From contig CP114490.1 in NCBI GenBank assembly GCA_027186245.1, forward strand, positions 7,138,501 to 7,202,500: a stretch of DNA of 64,000 nt. Direction: 5' to 3'. The translations under genes and the position numbers were made by a program. This document shows, one piece after another, positions 1 to 12,271 of the stretch. How positions within the stretch are numbered: the first letter of the stretch is position 1; every line of letters begins with the position of its first letter. The stretch is from Coriaria nepalensis. Lineage: Eukaryota; Streptophyta; Magnoliopsida; Cucurbitales; Coriariaceae. A model generated the notes under the pieces. That model had not been told where the DNA came from, did not search any database, and saw only the letters and a list, made by a program, of their open reading frames with translations.

Positions 1-1365
1 TATGGATCACCTTGTCTACAATTTTTACATTCGTATCTTTGATAGAAACTGATTTATTTTAAATATCTATATCTTTTTGAATCTTTATTAAAAATTCTTT
101 TAAATTTTTCCTAGATTTAAATCTAAATCTAAATCTAAATCATCAAGATAATATTTATCATAATGTGTGAAAAAGAAATTCATGACTAATTCCCAATTAT
201 CAAAGATAACATCATATTGATCAAAAAAGACAACAAGATTGTAAGGGCTCTTTCCATGAAGTTTTTCAAAGCTTTCCTTGATCATTCTTCGATGTTGTAA
301 TTTACTCCACCAACAAGCTACATATCCACTAAGTTTTTATTCCACAAAATCTATTCTCCAATCTGATCGTCAACCATAGTTCTAATACTACCTAATGCAG
401 GGAGGAATGGAAATAAAAAAAAAATATATATATATATAAATCTTGTTCATAAGTACACGAATGAGTTTTTGCTTGATTACATTCGAATGGATGTGATAAA
501 CACAATTTTCTTTTTTTATTCAACACTAGGAAGAAAATTCGATAAATCAATGGGAAACTATATCTCTTTTCATATATACTCTTTTAATTGCTTTTTTTCA
601 ATTGATTTATAAATTTTTGTTTTTATTTTTTATTTTTGGAAATCAGGAGAACTCCTCCTGCGCTTTCGATAATGAATTACAAACTCTAAAAAGAACAGTT
701 AAACTATAACATCATTAAATAAGTCTAAATTATTAACTACGGAAGTATCTCAAAAATTAAAACAATGATTCTTTTTCTACCTACGGTAAGGATATGGATA
801 ACTTTATAATTTCAAATATTTTATTCATTTCTGTATTTACTTTCATTTATTATTTAAAAGAGAGGCTACTTTGCAACAAAAATTAAAACAAGGCTACTTT
901 AAAAAAAATAAATCCCTAAAAGGGCAAAAAACTGAAGCACCCTTTGTTAAAAGGTAGCTTATTGACTCTGCTTGATGCTTCATCTCTAACTTTTTCTCGT
1001 CTCATGCTTCTCACAATTTTACTCTCACCGCATTAGGAAAACAAATTTAGAATGCTAAACTTTTGAGAAAGAAAAGTTTTTGCATGATCTATCACCGCTG
1101 GAAGCAAATTTCATTACAAATATAAATGTTATTTTTATATAACAAATATTAATTATTATTATTATTATTATTATCATGATTGGAGAAATAAAATGAGAGG
1201 GAAATAATGAGAGAGAAGGTAAAGTAAAAGAATGATTTTTTTACTTTCATATCAAAAATAATACATGCAAGTTATCTTTATATTAAAGTAAACAAGTTAA
1301 TAATTATTAACCTATAATAGCAAACTTTACACATCCTCATAAGTAAGCTAGCACCAATACTCCGG
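1..1365. other. AT-rich intergenic DNA, no gene recognised
   Basis: Low-complexity AT-rich sequence with short A/T runs and an ATT microsatellite near 1147-1173. The only ORF of note (100-285, minus) is short, ends in a Leu/Asp repeat and matches nothing I recognise. No splice-supported coding region is visible. Confidence 0.6.
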
Positions 1366-1369
1366 GTGA

Positions 1370-2560
1370 AAAATGTCGAGAACACCCAACTTGGAGAGTA
1401 AAAAAGAGTATTGATTCTTGCTTTAGTAAACACATCAGTGGGCTACATGGAAGAGGGGATAACAGTAGGCAAAATAGGCCCAGGCTTGGACAACCTTTAA
1501 CATAGTGTCGCAGTTTGAGGGCAGCCTCCTAATGACTCAATTTAAGCTGGTGCATAAATTGTTTCTGAGTTTGCACAAAAAAAAAAATATCAAGGCGAGT
1601 CATAATTAAGTATATAAGACGACCAACTAACCATTTATAAGGTACAACATCATTGAGAGCAAGATCATAGCAAGAAGAAGCAGTAATTTTATCTAATTCC
1701 AAAGAAGTTAGACGAGTGTTTTGATCCATGGGAATCGAAGAAGGCTTGGAGGCAGTGAGACTAGCTTCAACAATTAATTCCAGTGCATATTTCCATTGAG
1801 AAATAGAAATACCATCAGCATTTTGCATTACTTCCAAACCCATAAAGTGTTTAAGAAAGCCCATAAAAGGTTTGGCATCATCAATTGCAGTATGAGTGGA
1901 GCTAGTAACAAGTATGTCATCAACGTAAACAAGTAAAATGATAAAGGCATTGTCAGTATCTTTCATGAAAAGAGAATGATTAAAGGAAGACTGTGAGAAA
2001 CCCCCAGCTAATAAAGCTTGTTTGAGTTTGGTGTTCTATTGCTTAGAGGCTTGACGTAACCCATAAAGAGATTTAACCAATCGGCAAACACAAGTCTCCC
2101 CCTTGCTACCAAGGCCTTGTGGGAGAGCCATATACGCATCATCTTCAAGATTGGTATTTAAAAAGGCACTATAGATGTCTAATTGATGTAAAGGCCAATG
2201 TTTCTTAGCAGCTAGAGCAATAATGGAACGGATAGTAGACATCTTAGCCATAGGGCTGAACATCTCATTGAAATCTATACCATCTTGTTGACTAAAACCT
2301 TTTGCATTTAGCCTGGCTTTGAACCTTTCAAGAGTAGCGTCAGTATGCAATTTCACTCTATATACCCATTTACAGCCAATACATGTCTTTGCAGGCGGTA
2401 AATGTTCAAGTTTCCATGTTCCATTCAATTATAAAGCCTGAATTACACTTTTCATGGCTTGAACCCAACATTCATCTATAATAGCTTGTTTGTAGGTGGA
2501 AGGTTCAATATAAGAGTCAAGAGAGGCAATGAAGCATCTGTAATAGCTTTTTTTAAGTTG
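1370..2560 (-). mobile_element. Ty1/copia retrotransposon pol relic (reverse transcriptase to RNase H)
   Basis: Minus-strand translations carry the copia reverse transcriptase in order. The N-terminal block (2036-2428) contains CKWVYRVK, AKGFSQQDGIDF, QLDIYSAFLN and SLYGLRQASKQ. The catalytic block (1529-1966) contains LLVYVDDILV, GLEVMQ and the downstream VGRLIYL motif. The two blocks are joined only by a frame break near 1970-2036, and the RNase H region below 1530 is degraded. Gag, protease, integrase and LTRs are not visible here, so this is a truncated dead copy. It differs from the better preserved copia copy at 8.5-12.4 kb. Confidence 0.88.
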
Positions 2561-2790
2561 GTCTCGAAAATTAATCGACTACAAACATTATCCAAAATTT
2601 AAGCAACTATCTTTGCAATTGGAGAAAGAGGGAAAAAAATTGATACACATATTTAATATATCACATCATACTATATACATATAAAAATTTATTTTTTTCA
2701 AGTCAGAATCCTAATCTCGACAAGGGAAACAATAAATTATTATTACATGACTAAAGTCTAGTTCACTCATGCACTAAGCCTTACTAGGTG

Positions 2791-3551
2791 AGAATGGGCG
2801 AGAGTGGATTGTATGGCGCCGAATAGCATAGTGCCCATATAGCCCATGCAATATGATCTATCCATTGCAATCCAACGTCTTTAAACAAGCCACATCACCT
2901 AGGAACGAATAACATTTTAAAAAATAAACAGATCGCTGCTTTTAACCCGATGACCCCCGTATTTTTTTTTCTCCCCCCCCCCCTCCCCCCGTTTCTTTCG
3001 TACAGGGCTCTCCATTAATGCACATTCAAAACTTCATTTTACTCTCTATCAATGAACTCATTGGAGCTTACAAACTTGTTGAAAGTCACGAACTTCTTTT
3101 CTCTCTAAAATAAACTCACTGTATTTTGAAAACTCATGATGGCTCAAACTGATAGAAAATATGAAATTACCGATATGTGAGATGTTGGTCTGAGATACAC
3201 AGATCGACATGTGAAGAACCCTTCCACTCTTCCACCCTTCAAAGAGACATGAATTATGTGAGTCATGAGACGTCGGTTTGAGATGATTTTCGACTCTTAG
3301 ATTCATCATCTCACATGTAACTCTAAGTTACTCTAAGAGTAGAAAGGCCCTTCACAGGTACGACGTGACTTGCCTAAGGATGCGGAAGAAAATAATAATA
3401 AGGGTGACCCGCGTGTTTTAAAACGTAATTCATCACTAGACGACGTGGTTTGCACAAAGACATTGGATTGCATCGAATGGCCAGGATTGCATGGGCTGTA
3501 TGGGTGCCATGCAATCCGAACGCCATACATCCACTCCCGAGATGCCCCATT
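2791..3551. repeat. Long inverted-repeat element (MITE/foldback-like)
   Basis: A left arm at about 2791-2922 and a right arm at about 3416-3551 are diverged inverted copies of each other. Shared blocks include GAGAGTGGATTGTATGGCG against GGAGTGGATGTATGGCG, the run TTGGATTGCA, ATTGCATGGGCT, and the inner ATTTTAAAA. Each arm is roughly 130 bp and the spacer is about 490 bp with no convincing ORF. A C-rich tract lies inside (2971-2990) and a run of 17 C lies just outside (3681-3697). It may be a non-autonomous DNA transposon or an inverted duplication; no clear target duplication was found by eye. Confidence 0.55.
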
Positions 3552-3776
3552 TCTTTTATCAATTTAGAAAGAACAAAAAAATAAAAAACAAAACAAAATA
3601 AAAAAGACACATAAAACAAAATCTTCTTCCCAATTTATCATTGTGCCCATCTCATTCTCCCCTCCCATATTTATTTATATCCCCCCCCCCCCCCCCCACA
3701 AAAAAAACCTAGAAAAAAATAAAAATAAAATAGAGAACATATCCATTAGAAACTTCTATTCGACAAACCTTGCCAG

Positions 3777-4327
3777 ATGGTACTCCAGGAAAAAGAATAT
3801 GAACCACTAAGCAGCCATGAAATGAAACAAATAACAGAGTGGCTAAATCTTAGCGGAAAGAAGACATCAACGACAAGACCATCCAATAACAATGGTACTT
3901 TTAATAACCACAAGGTATTCTCGTGCAACTTTTGTATGAGAAAATTCAACAGCTCACAAGCATTAGGGGGCCGCCAAAATGGCCATAAAAGATACCGGTC
4001 ACAAGGAATGACGACCATAGTGGGTCCTTTCCATTCCATGCTAGCAGTAGTACTTTGGTTCGATTGCTCGGTGTACAGGCCCACACACTAGTAAAAAAGC
4101 CGGGAAGCAGAGGTGCATTTCATGTAGCTAATGAGTTCAATACTACTACTACTAATAGAGGTTCTGTAATGGGATGGAGAGTTCCTTTCACGGTGGCTGA
4201 AGATTCTACCGGCTCGAGATGGCCCGGCAGTTTCTGGGTCGATCAGCATCATCAACATGTCCATGGCCATTCCTCGTCAGACTGTGAGCCTGGCCCACCC
4301 AAGCTGGATCTGAATCTCAAACTTTGA
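3777..4327 (+). pseudogene. C2H2 zinc-finger/EAR repressor gene, frameshifted
   Basis: Frame one (ATG 3777 to stop 4091) encodes an N-terminal region and a single plant C2H2 finger with the consensus QALGG core (CNFC...QALGGRQNGH). A second frame (from about 4058 to stop 4327) continues the family sequence with LLGVQAHTLVKKP and ends in LDLNLKL, the EAR repression motif. In intact relatives (the small ZFP3/ZFP4/ZFP7-type repressors) these are one protein, so a +1/-1 frameshift lies around 4035-4060. The finger also has Arg where the first zinc-binding His of QALGGH should be. Two independent lesions argue for a pseudogene rather than a sequencing error, but the length (about 180 codons) is otherwise complete. 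A spliced functional gene is unlikely because no GT-AG pair repairs the frame cleanly. Confidence 0.8.
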
Positions 4328-4329
4328 AA

Positions 4330-4980
4330 GATTGATGATTAAATGTTTTCTGTAACCACCCTATGGAGTTTATGTGAATAGTAGAAAAACAAAAAATAAA
4401 AACAAAAAAATAAAAGAAAAACCGAAAATAAAAGGGTAGGAAGAAAAATCTAGTACAGTGTTTAATCAGTAATAGTCGTGATATGTCTATTTTTGTCTCT
4501 GAATATTTTTGCTTTATCTACCATGGATTTATGCTACTTTTGGCACTAGCTCATGATTTCTTTTATACTATAATTAGTAAGAGAAGTAAAAAACTTAGAT
4601 CTGGTTTGATTTGAAAGGTCAAATCATGGAAGCCATTGTTCAGACCATCCAAATTATGAAAAATGGAGCACCACATGTTGGACCTCACCAAATGCGTCCT
4701 TTTTTTTTTTTTTTTCGGACAGCGTAGGACCCAATTCTTTTTAGTGATTCACAATATCATGTCGTAGAGGACTTTATAAACTCTTTATTAATTATGGAAT
4801 TAACTCTGTCATATGCTTTTAAAAAATTCTTGGGTAAACTCTTGAGGTTGAAATAGATAGGCCATGGAGTTCTCTTTTATCTTTTCATTTTGTAAATATT
4901 TGTAAAATTAACTCCAAAAAAACTTTATTTAAGAATATTATATCTTTAAAAAGTTTTGTTTGAAGGAATGACCTTATATT
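4330..4980. other. Intergenic AT-rich DNA
   Basis: 3' flank of the broken zinc-finger gene with A-rich and T-rich runs. No ORF, RNA gene or recognised repeat boundary is seen before the presumed left end of the Mutator-like element. Confidence 0.5.
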
Positions 4981-5914
4981 TTCATTTTTATTGACTTTTT
5001 AAATAAAAAAATTAAAGGAAATATATAATTACGTGGATACCCTTTTGTTAATATTTAAAAAAAAAAAAAATTCCCTCACCTTCCCTTCCTCTATTTTCAC
5101 CGAACACATTTACCATCATCTTCATCATCAACTTCTTCAAAATTTTCTTCACCTTTGATCATCTTGTTTTTAATCTTCTTAATCTTACCAACCTAAAATC
5201 CATTTAGTTCTTCTTCTTTCAATACAAAATCAAGACAAAGATCCAAAATGGTTCAAATAAAAAATCCCAATATTGAGGAGTCAAAGAAGCAATGGAAGGA
5301 AGATCGTCAGAGAAAGTCATGGACGTCGACAAACGACCTAAGTTTTTGCTAGAATCAATGGCTAAAAATGGGCAACCTTCAACACGTAAGGTCAATTTCA
5401 AACACTTGAATCTCAGGTTTAAAAAATAAAAATTAGTGTTTTGCGTGTATTTTTTTTACTGAAATATGTGTTATTGATTAAGTAATTTAGGTATAGAGTG
5501 AGATGTTGGTGAAAATGATGAGAAAATGCACTCTCCATAAAGTTTTTAATGGCTCGAACTCTGAATCTCAAGGATTTCGAGATTTCTATTTTTGATCTCA
5601 ATGCTCGATGGGCTCTGAATGTACCCATTGGGCATCGAGATCAGAGATCAGAGAATTCGAAATCTCTGACCTCAATGATTGATGCTCCATAGGTCTCCAA
5701 AGTACCTATTCAAGTGCCATCGAGCATTGAGATTAGATGAACAAAGACTTTGAAGTCTATATTATCAACGCTCCATGGGTTTGAAAGACTAGAACTGTTG
5801 AACTATCGAGCATTAATGGTTTGGTTTAAATTTCAAATATCTTGGATTGTTTATATGTTTATATATATTATATGTTTTTATTTGTGATTTAAGTTTGATT
5901 TTTGACTTAATTGT

Positions 5915-6510
5915 GTAGGTATGGGCTTATGAATCAATTACATATCTCAGATTTCATGCTGAAGAGAGAATTAAAGCCAGTATCCAATGAGTAGCCAGTA
6001 TCACATGACAAAGTCAAAGAGTTGATAGGCACCAAAGGGGTAAACGTATCATTCATTCATTAACTTATTTCATTTGATCATATTGGGAACTGTGATTTAA
6101 ACGTATCATCGTTTACAGGTTGTCGTCCATAGAATATTAAAACTAACCCAAGACAAAGAAGAACAAGAATATATGCAGTCTGTGGAACCCTTACTAGAGG
6201 AGGCAGATGAAGTTTTGAAGTAGCTAATAATGGAATTAGAGGAGGATGAAGAAGAAGAAAAACTATTATTACAAAGGGAAGAAGAAAAAGAAGAAGAGGC
6301 TGAAAAGGAGGAAGAGGTTGAGGCAGAAAAGGAAGAAGAAAAAAGAAAAGAGAAATATCGAGTTGGACACAGTGAGATGAATTTGTTCATTCAAGATCTC
6401 ATTCATGCTTTCAAGGAAATGATGATGAGATCAATGATGAAAATGTTTGGTGATCAAAATCTAAAAAAACAAAGAGTTCATGGCGATAGGTACTATAATA
6501 GGCTTGATGG
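5915..6510 (+). pseudogene. Possible transposon-borne Ulp1-type ORF relic with Glu-rich tract
   Basis: On the plus strand, opposite to the transposase, a broken reading frame starts with VWAYESI and continues through HISDFMLKRELKPVS. In another frame it gives VVVHRILKLTQDKEEQEY, followed by a Glu-rich stretch (6230-6360). VWAYE-type motifs occur in the DUF1985/Ulp1-like proteins carried by some plant MULEs, which is why I suggest this origin. The catalytic His-Asp-Cys part is not visible and stops interrupt the frame. It could equally be random low-complexity coding potential. Confidence 0.25.
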
Positions 6511-6779
6511 CTTATTTGCCGCCATCCTCCACATCCGCCTCATCCCGCTATAATCCCGAGCCCCTAACTATCTCCCCCATATCCTACATGTGATGGATGA
6601 CAGTCGCCACCACCGCATCCTGCTACAATTGCTGTAGCCTCTTCGTCAGTGGCACCCACTAAAAAACTGCCACATCATTGTGCATCCAATATACGATGTT
6701 ACAATTCTTCTTCCTCTACATTAAGAAAAACCAAGGCATCATGTTTAAGATTTTAGAAATTCTTGATGGTCCAATTAGA

Positions 6780-7060
6780 ACCTCCATCGAGCAGTCGAGA
6801 TTACACCTTAAAGACTTTTAAGTCTCTGTACTCAAACTTGATACTTGATGGTCCCGTTAGGGCCGTCATCAAGCAGTTGAGATTACAGCTTACATACTTC
6901 TATGTCTATTTGACCACGATGCTCGATGCTCAATGGGTCGTTCAGAGTCTCGATCAAGAAATTGAGATTACAACTTACAAACTTATAATATAAGTCCCCA
7001 TCAACCAATGCTTGATGAGACCTTATGAATTTCCATCGAGCAATCGAGATTACACCTTAA
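6780..7060. repeat. Degenerate tandem repeats, period 82-85 bp
   Basis: The phrase GAGATTAC(A) recurs at about 6797, 6879, 6964 and 7046, giving spacings of 82, 85 and 82 bp. Each copy is preceded by a CATCGAGCA- or CATCAAGCA-like block and followed by CTTA.A.ACTT. Related motifs occur at 5560-5830 and 13800-13880. Some MULE termini contain tandem arrays, and this may be one of them. Confidence 0.55.
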
Positions 7061-7261
7061 ACATTCATTTATTAACCAAAAGAATGGATATTTAATTAAT
7101 TTAGTCGGAAAGCATAACGACTGGAATTGCTCTATTTACCAAGTAAATGACATATACAATTCCTAGAACCACTTACAAAAAGATACTTCATCAACATCTT
7201 CCAATACAAAAAGATCACATGAAATCATCAAGATTATATAAATCATGAAATTGGGTTCCAA

Positions 7262-8517
7262 AATATCGCATTAATATGCCCAAGAATGCCACACTTGCTA
7301 CACTTGTGTTCTCTTCCATGGTTGTTCGACCCTCGAAGGTATACAACTCTTTTTTGGTCTCCCACTTTGTTTATTCATGGCATTGGCAGCATAATAATGG
7401 ATCATAGATTTTCAAGAAAATCCCAATCTTTAGACGATTGTATAGGGTCAATCAAATCTACTTATGCTTGTCTCGAGTTATGGATCGTGAAGTATTCTGC
7501 ACATAACATATATGGTGCAACACTCTGATAACTCGCTGCAACAAAGGCATGAGCACACGGTATCTTATCCAACTAGAACACCCTGCATGTGCAAGTTTTC
7601 TCCCTTAAATTGATTGATATAGTAGTAGAATCACTGATTATCTAAAACGTATTGTCATTCACTCTATCAATCCTAAATGTTTGAGCTTCGCTTTGTCTTT
7701 TAATTATCTTTTTCTCTACCTCGGGAGTCAGTGGGGTTCTTGTTTGATTTTCTATGAAATTCCATATGTAGAACCAAGTTGTCATCATTTTCCTGATACT
7801 ATCAAGCAAAACTACAGTTGGATAATCTCACACATTCTTCAACGAAGTTTTAAGTGACTCTGTAATATTATTAGTCATTATGTCGTATCGATCACTATTG
7901 AAATGAGTTATCGACCAATATTCAAATCTAGCGGTCTCAAGATAGGTTGCCATATTGGGATGTTAGAATCTAATCTCATTGGAGTGTGTCTTGAAATCTT
8001 GAACCTTGTATGCATTAGCAGTCTTGTAGAATAGTTCGAGAAGCCCACCACACTTGAATCTAACCTTGATGTTTTGCCCGATGTGCCACATACATGCATT
8101 GTGCGTTCTTCTCATTCGAGTAAACACTTTGGATAACATTATTAATACTTCTTTCCTGATCAAATATAAACACCAAATCTCCACCTTCGGGAACCACACC
8201 CTTTAGTTGACTCAAGAACCAAGTTCATGATGCATCATTCTCTAAATCAATAATAACTCATGCTATTGGAAAAAGGTGATTGTTACAGTTCTAAGCAGTT
8301 GTAGATAGAGGCGTGTCTTTGTATTTGCACTTCAAAAAGGTTCCATCAATGGAAATAAACCATTCTTAAAAATCTAAGCCCGTGATTGTTGCTCCAAAGG
8401 CCATGAAATAATAAAGAGATATGTTGTTTTCATCCGTCACAAGTGAAGCTACAGAACTCAAATTAACCTTTTTTTTGTGTTTGTGTAAAGTGATAAATCT
8501 TTGTAATTATCATCGGT
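7262..8517 (-). pseudogene. MULE transposase, C-terminal half (MuDR family), disrupted
   Basis: The minus strand reads, in order: SLVTDENN and YYFMAFGA, ISIDGTFLKCKYKDTPL (first catalytic Asp of the DDE domain), NHLFPIA, ENDAS.TWFLSQLKGVVPEG, LVFIFDQERSINN (second Asp region), HIGQNIKVRFK and FYKTANAY. These are followed by RYDIMTNNITESL and WFYIWNF, then a SWIM zinc finger (CTCRVF.LDKIPCAHA, near 7540-7590), and a CCHC-like KCSKCGILGHINA at the end. Several in-frame stops and frame changes make it non-functional. The MuDR/FHY3-type domain order is that of plant Mutator transposases. The N-terminal half resumes at 12428 beyond the copia insertion. Confidence 0.9.
8513..8517. repeat. Target-site duplication, left copy (TCGGT)
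   Basis: Five bases TCGGT directly precede the left LTR. They match TCGGA (12428-12432) after the right LTR with one mismatch, as expected for an old copia insertion. Confidence 0.7.
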
Positions 8518-8687
8518 TGTAAAATTTAGAATAGGTAAAATCTATGCATTATTTTCATTAATCTGTAATCTCTATTTTATAATATAAAAGGGGGAGCTTA
8601 TAAGGAAAGAACAAGAAATTAATGGGAATTAAATTAGCACAACTATACAAGCAGAAATTATGGAGTAATTATGTGCTAAATTTAACA
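8518..8687 (-). repeat. Copia LTR (3' LTR of the minus-oriented element)
   Basis: 170 bp, beginning TGTAAAATTT and ending TTTAACA on the plus strand, so TG...CA in either orientation. It aligns along its length with 12272-12427 with scattered substitutions and one indel of about 11 bp near 8580. I judge the identity by eye at about 90%. Immediately inside on the minus strand is a purine-rich CAACTTGAGAGAGCG tract, the polypurine-tract position. Confidence 0.88.
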
Positions 8688-8968
8688 CGCTCTCTCAAGT
8701 TGGAGCATATCGGTTGGTAATGCCCAACTTGCTGGAAAGAGTGTGGAAGAGGTTGTTGCCGAGAGCTCTATGAAGATGTCAGCTAATTGATGAGTAAAGG
8801 GAACATGAGAGGTGGTGAGGAGTCCTGCTCGTAATTCTTTGCAAACCGATTTCCATGTATTTTGTACGTTCATGAAAGACAAGATTCTGAGCAATGTAGA
8901 GGGCATAGTGATTTTCGGGTCATAGGTGCCAGATTAGAAAAACCGAGATCAAGGAGGAGTTATTTGAG

Positions 8969-11790
8969 CTAGGTGAGCTCACAAGTAGTAATAGCCATGG
9001 CACGATAGTCGGTGTAAATAGAACTTATCTGAATGAAAAAATCGGCAGTCGATTGGCAGGTAGTGGGGCGACTGGCCCAATCAGAGTCGATGTAGGCAGT
9101 GATATGTAGATTATTTGAAGAAGGGAAAAACAACCCCTTAACCAGAAGTTCCTTTGAGATAACGAAGAACACAAATGGCAACATCGAGATGTGGTGTTCA
9201 AGGAGCATGCATGAATTGACTAAGAATATTGACGTAGAAGATGAGGTATGGAAGAGTGATAGTGAGGTAGATGAAGCGACCAACAAGACGACGGTAGTGA
9301 CCTGGATCGAAGAGAAGATCACCATCAGTATGATTGAGCTTCAGATTATGTTCCATAGGAAAAGAGACTGGGCGAGAGTCGAGATGACCACTATCGGAGA
9401 GAATGTCAAGGGCGAATTTCCACTAGGAAAGGGAAATATCATCAGGGGAACGTTCCACTTCAAGGCCGAAGAAATATTTAAGAGGGCTTAAATCCTTTAT
9501 CTTGAAGTGACGCGCTAAATGGTCTTTAAAGAAGGTGATCTCAGGAAGGTGAGTGTCTGTAACCAAAATGTCATCAACATAAACGAGGACAATAGTGAAT
9601 GATAGTGGTGTGAGTGAAAAGAGAGTGATCCACCTAAGATTGAAAGAAACCTGCACTTAGAAGAACATACGTTAGTTTAAAAAACTAGTTGTGGGAGCCT
9701 TGTTTGAGGCCGTAAAGGGATTTTGTGAAAGCAACAAACTCGGGTATCACCAGTGGAGCAATAACCGAGAGGAGGCCGCATATAGACCTCATCATCAAGG
9801 TCCCCATGGAGGAACGCATTACAGACATCCAATTGATGGAAGATCTAATTCTAGGCAGTTGTTATGGCAAGAACACCGCGGACAGTGACCATCTTAGCAA
9901 CATGAGCAAATGTTTCCAAGTAGTTTATCCCTTCAACCTGAATATTACCTTTAGCAACAAGAAATGCCTTGTATCGCTCAAGAGTTCCATCAGCACGTAG
10001 TTTGGTTTTGAAAACCCATTTACAATTAATTGGCTTCTTTCCAACAAGAAGAGGCTCCAGTATCCATGTATTGTTATCTTCTAAGGCATGTAATTCAGAC
10101 TTCATGGCCTCACGCCAATAAGCACGGCATGTGGCATCAGAGTAAGAAGAAGGCTCAATAGTGGCATTTAAGGCATATAAAAATTATTTTTGAGAATGAG
10201 AGAAACTGGCATAAGAGAGAAAAATTGAGAGTGGATATAGCGTACTTAAGATTATTGGTACTTGAGACTGTTGGAGCGGCGAATGACGCAATGGGAGTGT
10301 CTTGTAAGGTGGGGCAAATATAGTCGTAGAAATGGCGAGGAGCATGAGTAATGCGACGAGGGCGAGCCGGAATGAGTGGTGGGGGAGCTAGAGGTGATGG
10401 AGAGCGAGGGGGAGTCAGAGGAGGTGTTGCAAGAGGTAAAGGAATGGAGGGAATATCAAGGGCGGGAAGGGGAAGGATGAGTGTAGATGAAGTGATAGTA
10501 TGGGCGATAAAGGGAAATTGATTCTCGAAGAAGGTGACATCACGAGAAAAGAAAGTAAATAAAGTGTCAAGATTATAGAGTTTGTAAGCTATTCGATTAC
10601 TAGATATCCGATGAAAATATATTTGGACGAGCGACCAAAAAACTTATCGGAGTGAGCACAAAGAGTTTGAGCATAACATAAGCAACTGAAATAATGAAGA
10701 TGAGAGTAAGAGGGAAAACATGAAGATGAGAGTAAGAGGGAGTTTTGTTGAAAAGCAATTCAAAAATAGATTTATGATTAAGTGAAACACTAGGAGTGTG
10801 ATTAATCAATAAGTAGCAATTAAAATGTAGTCGCCCCAAAATTGAATAGGGAGATTAGCTTGAAAACGAAGGCAGCGTGCAACATTTAAGAGATGAGGAT
10901 GTTTTCGTTCAGCAACTACAATTTTTTGGGGGGTTTCAACGTAAATACGCTCATGTAAAATACCATTCTCAGAGAAAAAAAATTGAAATTGAAGAGAGAG
11001 AAATTTTTGCTCATTATCAGTTTGAATAGTTTTGATGGAAGTAAAAAATTAAGTGTGGGTAAGTACGAAAAAATTCATCAGATAATGTATTGTTTCAGAT
11101 TTAAAACGTAATAAGTAAATCCAAGTACATCGAAAAAAGACATCAATAATAGTAAAAAATAATGTTCACCATTTAATGAAGCAGACTTATATCTGCCCCA
11201 TATATCATAAAAAATTATATAGAAAGGAAACATGCTTTTATTATGAATATTTAAAAAAGGAAGACGAATCTGCTTCGAACGAGCACAAATAACACAATCG
11301 AATAACCGTTTAGAGACATGAACATTAGGAATTGAAATATGAGAAGGGTGACCTAAACGAGGGTGCCACAAGTTTGAATTTTCAGATAAGCGTACCGAGA
11401 AAGCAGTCAAGAATTTTGGTGGTCCAAGTTCGAAAACATAGAGCTCATTACGTATTTCACCCGCTCCAATCAACCTCTTCGACATCAGGTCATGAAAAAA
11501 ACATTGTGTGGCAGAGAAAAAAATGAAATAGGTAAGTTATTGGGTTAAGAGGGGTATAAATAATAAATAAAAATGAAATGAAGGGGCGAAAAAGATATTT
11601 TGAAGAATTAAAATAGGGGAAAGGGAAATATTCCCTATCTCTTCCATGGGTAAGACAGAGCCCATGGGAAGAGAGAGAGAGAGATGGGTGAGGGAGGTGC
11701 CGCAGGTGGGAGAAAGAATCGCAGCAGCATCAAACGTGGTGTGACGCAACGGAATTGATAATCCAGGCGGCCAATGGAAGTGATTCATAG
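8969..11790 (-). pseudogene. Copia pol polyprotein relic (protease end, integrase, RT, RNase H)
   Basis: Minus-strand fragments run from the N- to the C-terminal side. First is a protease C-terminal part with IGNISLSPIL and FAPSFHF (11537-11788). Next is the pre-integrase/zinc region with LWHPRLGHPS and CVICARSKQIRLPF (11078-11485), then a late integrase part (10600-10839). The RT N-terminus has CKWVFKTKLRADGTLERYKA (9851-10105). The RT catalytic block has VLVYVDDILVT and YFFGLEVERS (9423-9656). RNase H has AYIDSDWASRP.T and STADFF (8969-9325). Frameshifts and stops separate the pieces. Confidence 0.9.
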
Positions 11791-12256
11791 GAAGGAGACA
11801 TTACCCATGAAATTGATGGTGGGGATTTGAATTAGTAGTGGGCGGTTCATGGCTGAGCAGATTTTGAATAGAGGTAGAGCCAACATTGTGTGCGGTGTGC
11901 CGAAGCAGGTCTGAGAGTTGTTGGAGGACTGCTAGTGAGAACTAAGCGGAGGGGTGAGGCACAGTGACAGCGACTACAAGGGCTGGGGGCTTATCGAGGA
12001 TGGAAAAGCACTGGCGTGGTTCTCGACCAGGGGAATATCCGATGAGTCGCCAGCACCGGTCACGGATATGTTCCTCTTTCCCCTATTCGCTACATTTGAA
12101 ATTATTTATGTGTGATGAGGACTTGTGAATAGCCATGGTGTGGCGTCCGTAGGAAGAGAAAGTGGAGGCAGTATGGAGAGGTATGAGGTTTGGGAGGCTC
12201 GATAGACATTTTTAGGAGGGGGGGAGGAGATTCAAGGTTAGGCCTAGAATTGTTTA

Positions 12257-12269
12257 GGCTCTAATACCA
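12257..12269 (-). other. Copia primer-binding site (initiator tRNA-Met type)
   Basis: On the minus strand the sequence directly inside the 5' LTR is TGGTATTAGAGCC. This is one base from TGGTATCAGAGCC, the usual plant copia site complementary to initiator methionine tRNA. Confidence 0.88.
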
Positions 12270-12271
12270 TA

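Noticed and set aside
6230..6553. Plus-strand 107-codon ORF rich in Glu/Lys
   Set aside because: Low-complexity GAAGAA repeat gives the frame; stops surround it and only a doubtful transposon-ORF link can be offered.
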